A stretch of DNA of 64,000 bases from Vespula vulgaris. Its lineage: Eukaryota > Arthropoda > Insecta > Hymenoptera > Vespidae. The notes below the pieces were generated by a model. The model was not told the origin of the DNA, did no database searches, and was given only the letters and a program-made list of their open reading frames with translations. This document shows positions 12,653-23,689 of this stretch, in pieces. The stretch lies in contig NC_066586.1 of the NCBI RefSeq assembly GCF_905475345.1, positions 962,501 through 1,026,500 of the forward strand. The letters are read 5' to 3'. Positions within the stretch are counted from its first letter, which is position 1. Every line of letters starts with the position of its first letter. Both the position numbers and the translations under genes were made by a program.

Positions 12653-13796
12653 TAGTATCTATCGATGCTACTATCTCTTTTCATCTTTTCCGATTTAAGC
12701 TATAATCACGTTTTTTAATCCGTATCACGTTCGATATACATATACAGGGTGATACCTAATATATATCTACTACCACAACGTAGAACTTGAGAAGAAACTT
12801 GAAAAGAGTAGGATAGAAAGTGAGATAGAGCGAGATTCGGTATTTAACAGCACACTACAGGGGTTCCCTTGAAAAGTATGGGGGTGGTCGAGGATGCCAC
12901 GCGTCGAACGTTATTGCCTCCTGCGTTCTCTGTCAAACGATGAGTCCCACCCGTAGAGAAAAGAGAGAGAGAGAGAGAGAGAACGAGAGAGGACCATCCT
13001 CTTCGAAATTCTCCTTCAGCGACGAGCTTCGGATGATAGTTTCCGAATGGAGAGTGCACTCCGGGATACGCCACGTGCGCGATTTTACACCGTTTTAGCC
13101 GCTGCCACCCCCATTCCCAACCTCCTAACCCCCAACCAACCCTCCGATCTATGTAGGGGAACTAGCTTGAAAATGTTGCATCGAGATGATTCCTTCGAGA
13201 GTCCATTATATCATCGATCGAATAAATCTCATTTTTAATCACATCTAGATTGAAATCTAGAGAACGTTTGATTATACGTCTACTCGAAAGGAAAGAAAAT
13301 AAAAGAAAAGAAAGAAGTAAGAAAATAATTACGTTATTTATAAATAATTCGATATCGTACACTACGTGCCGGCGTATAAAATTGATTACTAATTTATAAA
13401 TTCGATTAAAGTGTAATGTAGAATGAAAGTGAGATAGAAATAAAGAGAGAGAGAGAGAGAGAAGAAAATCTAAACCACAAACATATTAGATACACGCATA
13501 TACGATAATTTAAAAAAAACAAAGCGGATCGCGAAAATCGTATAGATATACATCGTAGTAGAGTCCAACGATATAGAGTCGACCTCCATTTCGCCATTTC
13601 GTATACACACAGATACAACATCTAAATATATAAAGAGAAGATCGAAGAGGCGCGATCGATGGAACCATATCGGCAATAGAAACGCGTCGAGATAGATTCC
13701 ATGTGTAGTGCCTTGCGTCAAATCGTATTGAGTATCGCACGATCGAAGTTTCTTCATCGATCGAAATTGAAGCGAGGAAGAAGAAATGAAAGAAAA

Positions 13797-13857
13797 GGAA
13801 GAAGACGAAGAAGACGAAGACGAAGAAGAAGAAGAAGAAGAAGAAGAAGAAGAAAGG
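13797..13857. repeat. GAA trinucleotide repeat
   Basis: gaagaa runs mixed with gacgaa. Similar GAA blocks are at 15215-15315, 27905-28010 and 28806-28852, and CTT blocks at 28325-28380, 34602-34622 and 35888-35925. Confidence 0.95.
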
Positions 13858-15805
13858 GAAAAGGATAGTCGGAGATAAAAAGATCTGAAAAAGAAAAAAC
13901 AATCTCGATCGGTTGATGATCCCGTTCGTGATGGCGGAACGAGAAAAGGGAAAAGAGAAACGAATTGTGTGTGTTTACGTGTGCGTTTAGATATATGTGT
14001 GTATCTATATGTGTGTAGAGCGAAACGAAGAAGGAATATAGTTTCGAAAAGAAAGAAAAAGAAGGCAAGAAAAAGAAAAGAAAAAACAAACAAACAAAAA
14101 AAAAAATTCAAAGATCGTCGATACGATAGCGCCTCGTGAAGGAAAATGTCCCGAAGACAATCAATCGGTCGGCCTGTAAACCGATATCCTTCGTGCGTAG
14201 GGTGCTCCGGGTCCGTCTACGGACCCTGTTGAGGAGGGACCAGAGGAAAGGAAAAAAGTGAGAGGAGAGTAGAATATGCAAGGCCCAAGAGAGGAGACAC
14301 GTTCTCGAGGATCCTGATTGGACGAGACAGCCGGTATACGGCGGTCGAACTTGGACGGCATGGTGTAGGGTTGCGAAAGCAGTCAGCGGTTAAAATGACG
14401 TTAACTGCTTCGACAGAGGGTATCCCCACTCTTTCGGTCTCTCCCTCTCTCTGTCTCTTTCTTTTCTTTTTTCTTCTTTCTTTTTTTTTGTTCTTTCTCT
14501 CTCCGAGGAGCAAGAAGTAGGAGAAGGTACCTGCCATCCTGCACTTGGTTTCGTTCTAACCGTGAAAAATAGAAAAGAAAGAAAGAGACTCTATATAATT
14601 TTGATAAACGTTTGATATAATTGATAAGTTTGATATATTAATAACCGACGAATCTAATGGACTCTTTCTTTTTTTTTCTTTTTCGTTTACTTCAAATCCG
14701 CGACATTGTCCTTTCTTCATTTTCCTTTTCTTCCCATTCAATATCTCATTCGATCTGTTTTAAAATCGATGGGTATGGTGGGGAGTGGGTGGTAGAGTGG
14801 AGGCGAATTAAATAGAGAGAAAAAGAGAGAGAGAGAGAGAGGAAGGGATAGCAATGATAGAAGAAAGAGAAAATCATGTGAAAAGAGAAAAGAATTCCGA
14901 GGCGTTATGGCTCGCATTAATATCAGAACGATGGAGGGTATCGAGCCGGTTAGAACGATGCGGCAGCCGTCGGCATAGGAAATTAATTCCGCGAAAACCC
15001 TTCTTCGTTGGTGCATCGTCCGGCACGGCAATGTCGTCGACGACGGTCCGGTGATTAAAAGGGACGTTGGGTAGAGGATGGCGTCGGAGAAAGAAAAAGA
15101 AGAGTTTGGTTGCGCGGTAGAAGCGCCATGCTGCTGGATCGACCGAGGGGTTGTTAGAGGGGAACGGGGGAGGTGGTTGAGACGAGACGAAGCTACGACG
15201 ATGGCAACGGAGAAAGAAGAAGAAGAAGAAGAGAGGAAGAGAAGAAGAAAAGAGAAGAGAAGAAGAAGAAGAAGAAGAAGAAGAAAAAGAAAAAGAAAAA
15301 GAGAAAGAAAAAAAAAGAAAAAGTAGATGGAGGAGGAAGAGGAGGAGGAAAAAAGAGGCGAGCCAAGAGAGAAAGAAGGATGGCTGAGGTAGAGAGAGGG
15401 AGTGGGAGAGGTAAAGGGAGAGGGTGGAAGTTAGTGGCGGGTCGGTGAGAAATACATAATGCAGTAGCCGGACGTCTCCGACACCCCCTAACTCAGCCCC
15501 TCCGTTGGAGCCGGCGGAGCTTCGAAGAGGGCTGCCGCTTCGCGAGAGGACGAAGGGCCGAGAGGACGAAGGGGTGCATTGATTTACGCGGCCAGGGCAA
15601 GCCGAGGGTGTCTCCAAGGCGGACGTGCAGGGGCCAACAATTCACTCGCCTCGGGTTCCAGGAGCCATCCATTACTTTGCCTCTTCCACCCCTTCTCTCC
15701 AACCTCACCCCCTCACCTCCCACCCTCCCTCCCTCCCTCCCAAGTCCCACTCCATCTTCTCTGACTCTACCGTTTCTCTCGCTCTTTCCCTTTAGCTGTT
15801 TCACA

Positions 15806-15855
<50 letters not shown>

Positions 15856-17198
15856 TTCTCGTTTCCTCTACTCGGCATTGTTGCGGTTACTTACCGCATC
15901 CAACGAGTACGTCGCTATTGCCACGTCGAAGAGGAAATCTACGGAGTGGTCGTCTCCTCTCGTGATCGACGATCCATCCTTCGATTTCTCTTAATCATTT
16001 TATCCTACGCCCAGTCGGCAACCTTCCACGTTTATATCTATCTTAGCCTTTAGTTAGACGAGATAAACGAGATCCGATCGAAGATCTCTTATCGTTTTTT
16101 CTATTTTATCTTTCTTCTCTTTCTTTCTTTCTTTCTTTCTTTCTTTTTTCTCTCAAACGCTACCGGTGATTATCTAGACACGCGATAAATTTTATTAATG
16201 AGAACACTTTATCGATATATCTGGATCCGTTAATTATTTCGATTGTATTGTACATAGTTTCGAAGGAAATTGATAAAAGAGAGGAAAGAAAAGGAAAGAA
16301 AGGAAAAGAAAAGAGAGGAAAAGAGAAGAGTCAATCGAAGTAAAACAAGAAAAGAAGAAAACCAATGAGATTTTAGAGAGAAACACTTGTTAGAGATAGA
16401 GAGTAACCTCGGGAAACGGTAGACACCTACTACCAGACATCTCCTGTAAATTCTCATCCTCGGACCTCTACTACCATCAGTGGTAGAGACTATTAATTAC
16501 GTGGATACGCTCGGTCACCGCGGGAAACCGTGCCATTCCCCTTCCTCTCCCCTTCCCACCATACGCGTCTCGTGATACCCATGATTTTCTACCCTTGGAT
16601 CAGGGAGTTCCAGAGAGATAGATAGATAGATAGATAGAGACAGAGACAGAGAGAGATAGAGAGGGAAGAGTAGCGGTGTAAATGTCGTATGTCCGACAGA
16701 GGGTTGCCGATGGAGGCGTTGGCGATTCCACTGGCAATGGTGATGGTGTATGGCTACTAGTGTGATGGTACGGCATTGACATGGAACCCTACCAGAGACC
16801 ACCTCCCACACCCAGACCTACACCCACACCCACACCCCTTAAGGAACGTCCTGGTCGAGTTCTGGACACCTCGACAAATGTAATCTCGGTGTTCAGTGAT
16901 CCTCATTCACAGAAGATATCGAAAATACGCGAAAGTGTACGAAGAAAAAGTTCTCACATCCAATCGTTCGACATTTCTAAACGATTGTCATTCGACGCGA
17001 TAGGAAAAAAATAAAACAAGAAATGGCGCTCATCGTAGGTTTTGTCAAGGGTTTGAAACAAATAGGTGTATAAAGTGGACACGTTGAAAAAAACAAACAT
17101 GGTTTAGAATTTTTAAGAGTGAATTGTAGAGTGAAAGGAAGAAAATTATATCGTAAGAAAATTTTCGATTCGTGTTATAATTTTTGTTTTTAGATAGA

Positions 17199-17202
<4 letters not shown>

Positions 17203-17246
<44 letters not shown>

Positions 17247-17478
17247 GGAGGGAGAGAGAGATGAGAGCCTCTGGACGGTATCCCGAAGGCAGTGGCGCGA
17301 GTAAACCAATAACGCGTCCGCCACGCCGGCTGCCAGATTCAAATCCAGGGAGGACCGAAACTGGTAGGTATTCGACGAGGAAACGGATAGCGGAGACTCC
17401 GCAGGACATTTCGAATCCATCTCCGCGTCCTGCTGGCTTTTCGGGTTTGTCACGCCATTGCTTCGATTCGATCTCACG

Positions 17479-17534
<56 letters not shown>
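17203..17534. repeat. GC-richer island bracketed by inverted GA and CT tracts
   Basis: GA at 17203-17261 and CT at 17481-17534 bracket 220 bp of unique sequence with several CG dinucleotides. The island has no long open frame with codon character and no splice pair I would defend. Confidence 0.8.
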
Positions 17535-17535
<1 letters not shown>

Positions 17536-17614
17536 GTTTCTCTCCGTCTCTCTCTGTCGCGTTTGAATAATCGGAGAGAAAAAGATTCTTTTTGAATGTA
17601 ATCGATCTATTATT

Positions 17615-17648
<34 letters not shown>

Positions 17649-17947
17649 AAAATATAATACGATAACTATTCCACATACACACATACATATATATGTATGT
17701 ATGTATATATACGTAGGTATGTATATATAAATATAACAAGTTCAGGAAATGAATAATAAACTTAAGACCAGTCGAAAGATTCGCGAATAAGCGAGCAAGA
17801 AATTCTTGGTAGACGACTTCGAGACGATATTCTTCCCATTCTACGCGTATCCAATTTGATGGCATTACAATAACGGGGGTAATGTCTGAGAATAATGAAA
17901 TTTCCTCCAATCACCGCGATTCGCTTGGAATACGTTCCTTCGTATTC

Positions 17948-17992
<45 letters not shown>
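17948..17992. repeat. CT microsatellite
   Basis: Pure CT run, continued by interrupted pyrimidine sequence to about 18070. Confidence 0.95.
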
Positions 17993-17997
<5 letters not shown>

Positions 17998-18520
17998 TCA
18001 CTCTCTCTTTCTGTCTTTTTCTTTTCTTCTCTATCTCTCTCTCCATCCCCCACTTTTTCTTCCTTTCTTTTCCAAAGGTAAACCCTGTCCCGACGTCTAT
18101 GTTGAAAAGCAAAGACACAGACAGGTATAACGTGGATAGGATGGGGTGAATAGGAGGAGGAGGAGGAGGAGGAAGAGGAGGGTTAGAAACGTCGGGAAAC
18201 GTTTTCGAATCAATCCCGTCACCGAGTTATTTCGTTTCCTCATCAAAGCTCGGAAGAAAAATTCTTTCTCTCTTCGGGATTGAAAATAAGTATCTAAGTG
18301 TAAGGAGAAATTTAAATTATTTATTTCTTTTTCTTCTTTACCTCTTTCCATCTCAGCCACCCTTTTCTTCTCCTTTCTTTTTTCCTCGCCTATCAGGTTT
18401 GATTTATTTTGCAAGATTTTCTTTTTTTTTCTTTCTTTTCTTTTCTTTTCCTTTTTTTTCTCTTTCTCTCTCTCGAAAGAAAGGAAACATTTATATTCGA
18501 GCATTATTACAAGCTGATAA

Positions 18521-18569
<49 letters not shown>

Positions 18570-18800
18570 ATTATTGTACATATATATCTTCTCTACATTC
18601 TCAAATTCACATCTTGAAAATCTCTGAGTGTGTTTCAAACGGATACCTACTCATACCTAGAAGGCGCAATAATTCTCAGAGCGTAACTGTAGGTAGGTAC
18701 TGGTAATGGAATATTACACGGGCCATTAAAGAAACGTTAATCTTGCCCACAACAAGTTCAGAAGCGCTCGCAGGATGCTCAAACGCGGTACGGGGATTAT

Positions 18801-18814
18801 ACGGTGTACACCGT
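18801..18814. promoter_or_regulatory. 14-bp perfect palindrome ACGGTGTACACCGT
   Basis: Perfect palindrome inside a GC-richer unique island (18640-18880) next to a CT tract. Resembles an inverted pair of GGTGTA-type half sites; the binder is unknown. Confidence 0.35.
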
Positions 18815-18888
18815 GGCTTTGATCCTCCAACAGCCTCGAGGCCCTCCGGCACCCGTATAATTTGTTAAAACGCGAAACTCTCCGAGCA

Positions 18889-18919
<31 letters not shown>

Positions 18920-19573
18920 CTATTACAACTACTATCTCTATCTTTATCATCCTCCACCTTCACCTTCATCACCACCTCCCCTCCTCCTCCTTCTTCTTCT
19001 TCTTCTTCAGCGAGAATTACGCTATGATGTTTATGTCCGTTCATCCTCGTTATAAACAATATATGAATCTATTTAATGGAAGAATTGAATAGAAGAGAAA
19101 TAAAAAGAAAAAAAAAAAAAAAAGAAGAAAATAGCCAATAAGCTAAGATCGTGACGCGATAATAAGATAAAAAGTATATTTAAAGGAATCCTTTTGAATT
19201 CGTGGCTACGTTTCGCTTACATTACTCCTTTCAATTGAAGATGAGGAAGAGATAGAAGAGAAAGTTAGGGGGTGGTGGAAAATGGGAGGATGAAAGATGA
19301 GAAGGGCGAGGATTATCGGTAGATTAATTCGCGAAATTTAATAGGAAATACGTTTAGGATGGTAACTTGGACGTCTACAAAGGCTAAATTTCCCTCTCTC
19401 TCTCTCTCTCTCTTTCTCTCTTTCTTTTTCTTTTTCTCTCTTTGTCGAACCTTTGACACTTTTTTTTTCTCACGTCGATAAGAATGCCGTTCCATTCTTT
19501 TTATTCGAAATGGGGGTGGGAGCGCGTACACCTCGAAGCCATTACGAAGGCGTGAGCGAGAAGGATAAAGTAA

Positions 19574-19624
19574 AGGAAGGAAGGAAGGAAGGAAGGAAGG
19601 AAGGAAGGAAAGGCAAGAAAGAAG

Positions 19625-19673
<49 letters not shown>

Positions 19674-19812
19674 AGAGGAAAGGAGAATTTAGCGACCCTC
19701 TTTTGCTTTTTACCCCTAAGCAAGTCGAGAGCCCCTTAGCCACCGTTTATTGGACGCATGCAAATATCCATGGCAACCAGCTACGTCGAGGAGTACCACC
19801 ATGAAGAGAAAT

Positions 19813-19853
<41 letters not shown>

Positions 19854-19942
19854 AAGAGGACCGACCCCCTTCGTGAACTCTGACGCGATGGGGAGAAGAA
19901 AGAGTAAGATTTCGAGATTGCAAGGGAAAAAAAAGAAGAGAA

Positions 19943-19980
<38 letters not shown>
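19574..19980. repeat. GGAA and GA microsatellite cluster
   Basis: (GGAA)n at 19574-19611, GA at 19631-19668, 19817-19850 and 19948-19980. The unique segment 19690-19800 sits between two of them. Confidence 0.95.
19690..19800. promoter_or_regulatory. candidate enhancer island with POU octamer
   Basis: Unique segment between GA tracts containing ATGCAAAT (19758-19765), a perfect octamer, immediately followed by CCATGGCAAC (19768-19777), a partial RFX-like X-box half. Position in the large paired-box intron of ey suggests an enhancer; the function is not visible. Confidence 0.3.
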
Positions 19981-19984
<4 letters not shown>

Positions 19985-20287
19985 AAGAGACGTCAAAGAA
20001 TCTCCTTTTGATCCATGCGTCGCATTTCCCTTCTCCTTTTCGAGCAATCTCTTAATTGATTCCCTTGTTCTTGAAACGTTTTCTCGTCTTTCTCTTCGTT
20101 TTCCACGTTCTCCGCTGTTCTTCCAGCCCTTCTCACCCTCCCCCCAGTCTCTTCTAAACTGAAATATTTTCTATAATACCGGTAGAAAGAAAATTCCTTG
20201 ATACAACTTTGAATCGTCATGAATTTTTCTTTTCTCTTTTTCTTTCCGATTCGGCAAGAGAAAACGAATTATTTATCTTTTTCTTTT

Positions 20288-20325
<38 letters not shown>

Positions 20326-20499
20326 CTTTTTTTATTTTTTTCCTTCCAAGATATCTCTAATCGAAAGTGAACGAATTCGTATTGCATTCAATCGAGCAAG
20401 GGGAAAATTTCTTTTCTTACGTTTCTTTTTAATCTCGTAGGATAAAGAAAGAAGGAAAAGGAAAAAAGAGAAGAACTGATCTTCACGCATTTCTTATTT

Positions 20500-21085
20500 C
20501 ATCGAGCAAGCTATCGAGCTGCTTTTCATTATTCCTATTTATCTGTTTAATTATTATCGGTCTAACTACATTTTCTATTTGATATCAGAATTAGACTCGA
20601 ACAGATAGTCTCGTGAATTTCTTTCTATCTAGACGCAAAAGAAAAGATTTCTATAGATTTGTCGAACAAAGAATAACGTAGAGACTTTTATGATTTCTCG
20701 TTGGTGTCAGAAAAAAATTGATTTTCATCATTCCTATTTACCTAACTACTGATCACAAACTAACAACAAACGTCAAAATCCTACAATATCAAAAGATATT
20801 ATTTGGACTACCATACGAATTCGATTCGATCAATACGAATTTTTATTCTAAATAAATAAAGAAAGAAAAATAAAACGAAGGAAAAGCTTTCGACCGATCT
20901 ATGAAATAGACGAAAATAAAATTGGTATATTATTAATTAATCACGCGAATAATATCGAACGTGTATCTGTTACAATTACGACTTCTTTCATTAGTTTAAA
21001 TTAAAAATGGAGAGGAAAGAAAAAGAAGAAGGAAAAAAAACTGATTTATTTTCGTCCTTCCTATTTATCTATCTACTAGGAGCCT
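20500..21085. repeat. weak tandem duplication with attcctatttatct core
   Basis: The block cattcctatttatct/acc-taactac occurs near 20527, 20728 and 21056, each time preceded by an A-rich run and ctgat/ttgat with Ttttc. Spacing is about 200 and 330 bp. Strongly diverged. Confidence 0.45.
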
Positions 21086-21118
21086 AACAGCAACCTAACA
21101 GCAACCTAACAGCAACCA
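21080..21118. repeat. 11-bp minisatellite
   Basis: cctaacagcaa repeats about three times without interruption. Confidence 0.9.
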
Positions 21119-22363
21119 TCCCCACGTTGAAACCCTCTCATCCTCCCTCTGCGAAAGTCGACTCGCGCTATCTATGTAAATGCGGTCGTGTTTTGTGTGA
21201 GTAGACAAAGCCTCGTTGACAATACGCCTGCGCGTTCACCCCCTCCCCCTCTTCCTCCCACTCCATCCCTTTCCATCTCTTTTCCACACTTCTACTCCCC
21301 ACCCCCCACACTCCACTTCCCATTGCTCACCCCCGAACCATCCTCGATCCTCCTCACCTCCTCACTCCTCTCATACCGAAAAGTTGGGCTCCATTACGTG
21401 TGTTTTGCGACATGCTTTATGACATCGTCTTTACAACCGTTCTCTCGTTGAGCACGCTCGTACCAGGCCTTTACTGACAACATGGTGAACGCTTTTAAAC
21501 GCGTTTACGTGCGTACAAGTATCTCGATACTCTATGTATTATATAAACATATATATGTATATACATGTACATGTGTGTGTGTTACGTATGTACTCATCTC
21601 TGTGTATCAGCAGTTCTTTCTTTTCTATATATATATATATACATAGGTATAATAAATATTCTTTCCATGTAAGATTTTTAATATAAATTTATTTTCTGTC
21701 AATATATAGATATATGTATATATATATGTATGTAACAAGATTTACGTAAGTTTACTAAACTGTTATTAAGTATTCGTTAACGTTGATACTTGTATTAAAA
21801 TCTTCATGTTTAATTAATATTTAGTTATAGGAATGTAAATAAAGTTGTGAAATAGAAGAAGTAAATATTTTCTAAGATAGCAAAAATGATGTAACATTGA
21901 AAGGTCTATATAGGTATATAAATTTTCTAAATGAAATAATATTAAACGATCGTTGATAATAAAAATGATATCGAACCTTTAAACGAATCTCTGTGTTGTA
22001 TTAAAAAAATTGTAATAAGTTTTCTACAAGACGAACATTTTTCAAGATTAACAAAATACGTATAACGAATACTCAAGCGAACTTTTATGTAAAAATAAAA
22101 TTGATACGAATGAAAGCCAATTCCAATGAAACTCCTATTCTACAACATTTTTGGAATTTCTCGTAAGACTATCTATAACATTTTTCAAATTTCTTGTAAA
22201 CCCTATATACATGTTATGTAGGGTTTCCTTTTCATATATATATATATATACACACACACACTCACATATATATACGTATATAAAATATGTATGTAACATG
22301 ATGCAGATGAAATATGTATGACGACATAAAACGATCGAAAGGTGCGGTAAACGGGCTACTCAC

Positions 22364-22544
22364 GCTTGGAATGTTGTCGTTCGTGCACACGCCCTCCTGA
22401 AGTAAACGATCTCTGATCTCCCAAGCAAAGATCGACGGGCACTCGCTTTTATAAAGTGAGATCTTGCTGACGACTTCCGCCGTGGCCACTCGCGGCTTAC
22501 TGCCGCCAATGGCCCTTGGCCTTATGGATCCGGTCTCATAGTAC
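22364..22544 (-). CDS. ey: eyeless (Pax6) paired-domain exon 2 (linker and RED subdomain)
   Basis: Encodes YYETGSIRPRAIGGSKPRVA, then TAEVVSKISLYKSECPSIFA, then WEIRDRLLQEGVCTNDNIPS. This is the inter-subdomain linker, which lies in the DNA minor groove in Pax6 structures, and most of the C-terminal RED helix-turn-helix. TAEVVSKIS is ey-like. The acceptor is attgttgcag and the donor is AAGC followed by gtgagt. The 181 bases equal one split base + 60 codons, so the exon ends in phase 0 and the next opens with Val. Odd point: the segment usually read as QYKRECPS in Pax6 is LYKSECPS here (see findings). Confidence 0.98.
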
Positions 22545-22897
22545 CTGCAACAATAATATTTTGCGGTACAATTTGGTAGTCTTATGTATGGACTTATATA
22601 AGTCCGTATTTAATTGTCATTCGATTCAACAAAATCTTCGTCTTTTCTTTCTTTATTATTTTTTTTTAATTATTTTTTTTTTTAGATTCAAAGCCATGTG
22701 ACTCGGGTTTTCTAAAAAAGGAGAATTCTTTTTTAATTCTCTTCTTTCTTTTTTTTCTTTTTTTCTATACGAATAATTCCAAGTGAAGTTAAGGAATACG
22801 ACGTACGTATGATTTATCGAAAATATAATTAATGTTCCGTACAAAGTAATATTAACTTGCGCTTTTCGATATTAATCAAACAATGTTACAAAGAAGA

Positions 22898-22979
22898 AGA
22901 AAAAGAAGAAGATAAATATTAAAAGATAAGGATACATTAAGAAAAAGAAGAAGATAAATATTAAAAGATAAGGTTACTT
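22898..22979. repeat. 42-bp direct duplication
   Basis: agaaaaagaagaagataaat and attaaaagataaggatac occur twice head to tail (22898 and 22940), nearly identical, inside the 941-bp ey intron. Confidence 0.85.
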
Positions 22980-23123
22980 CACAAATATGTTTTCAATGTA
23001 TTCATAAAACTTCATTTCGATCATTATCTCTACGTTAATTAATTTATGCTATATCTTCGATGATATACGATTTATCCTAATATATAGCATATATGGCGAA
23101 GTAAAGTTACATATACATACATA

Positions 23124-23128
<5 letters not shown>

Positions 23129-23176
<48 letters not shown>
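23129..23176. repeat. TA microsatellite
   Basis: Uninterrupted TA. Comparable tracts lie at 9000-9040, 18526-18566, 24684-24725, 33776-33847 and 54000-54027. Confidence 0.97.
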
Positions 23177-23178
<2 letters not shown>

Positions 23179-23485
23179 GAGAGAGAAAGAGAGAGATCGA
23201 TAGTTTAACGATTTCATCGTCGATAATGTTTACACAGATGTAGCGAACAGAACTTACGAACATGATTGCAAATATAATGATGTTTTTCTCTTTTCTTTTT
23301 TTTTTCTTTTTTCTTTCTTGATTTTTTTTCTCTCTTTTTTTTTTTCTTTTTCATGTGATACAATCCTCCAAAAAATTTGCAAAGATTATTACTCTCGATC
23401 TTTAGCGTTTTACGATGATACGATTAAAAAAATAATAAATAAATAAATAAATAAATAAAAATACACGTGCAGTATTTCAACCAAC

Positions 23486-23651
23486 CTGCCAAGGATCTTC
23501 GAAACGCAGCCATTGCTGACCTGCAGGATTCTTGAGATGTCGCAAGGACGTGCCCCCGAATGAGCTAATTCGACGATCTTTTGTCTCGTCGAATCCGGAA
23601 GCGGTCTACCACCGACGAAGACGCCACCCAATTGGTTCACTCCGCTGTGAC
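23486..23651 (-). CDS. ey: eyeless (Pax6) paired-domain exon 1 (PAI subdomain)
   Basis: Encodes G-HSGVNQLGGVFVGGRP, then LPDSTRQKIVELAHSGARP, then CDISRILQVSNGCVSKILG-R: the N-terminal beta-hairpin and first helix-turn-helix (PAI) of a paired domain that binds DNA in the nucleus. The recognition helix carries Ile, Gln and Asn at the three positions (RILQVSN) that separate Pax6 from Pax2/5/8 (RQLRVSH). VFVGG rather than VYVNG points to ey rather than its paralogue twin of eyeless. The acceptor is tttcaag and the donor is GGCAG followed by gttggt, a slightly weak donor. The 166 bases equal 2 + 54 codons + 2, joining in phase at both ends. Intact, with no frameshift. The intron just upstream is a tandem repeat array. 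Confidence 0.98.
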
Positions 23652-23689
23652 CTTGAAAGCAAAAATGTTGTTTTTTAATTAATACTAAA

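Larger units (their letters stand above)
3259..22363 (-). other. ey: 19.1-kb intron inside the ey paired box
   Basis: Donor AAGC|gtgagt at 22363 and acceptor tttcttcag at 3259-3260. It interrupts the paired domain between IPS and VSS. I see no further exon or RNA gene. It holds GC-richer unique islands (about 3820-4020, 7500-7730, 8800-8970, 12840-13080, 14160-14440, 14900-15060, 15460-15680, 17260-17480, 18640-18880, 19690-19800, 21120-21500) separated by GA/CT, GAA and TA repeats, and local tandem duplications near 7.7, 9.1, 11.4 and 20.5 kb. The apparent reading frames in it are low-complexity Ser/Leu, Arg/Glu or Phe runs from the microsatellites. Confidence 0.9.
22545..23485 (-). other. 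ey: 941-bp intron between paired-domain exons 1 and 2
   Basis: Donor ggcag|gttggttg, acceptor ttgttgcag. Interrupts the Arg codon of KILGR-YYETG. Contains a 42-bp direct duplication (22898-22979), a long TA repeat (23129-23176), a T-rich tract (23288-23356) and an AAAT/AAT run (23430-23459). No alternative paired-domain exon resembling vertebrate exon 5a is visible. Confidence 0.93.

Noticed and set aside
13470..14111. 213-residue minus-strand frame rich in Ser and Phe
   Set aside because: Produced by GAA/GA microsatellites read as Ser and Phe; no domain, no splice support. The same applies to most long frames in the window.
14874..15617. 247-residue minus-strand frame
   Set aside because: Crosses a GAA block (Ser/Phe runs) and a GC-rich island; alternative frames are equally open and no motif is recognisable.
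17325..17350. Second tRNA B-box-like match (gattcaaatcc)
   Set aside because: First G lacking, no A box, no acceptor stem.
22545..23485. Alternative paired-domain exon (5a-like)
   Set aside because: No open, splice-bounded segment of suitable phase; only AT-rich and repeat sequence.
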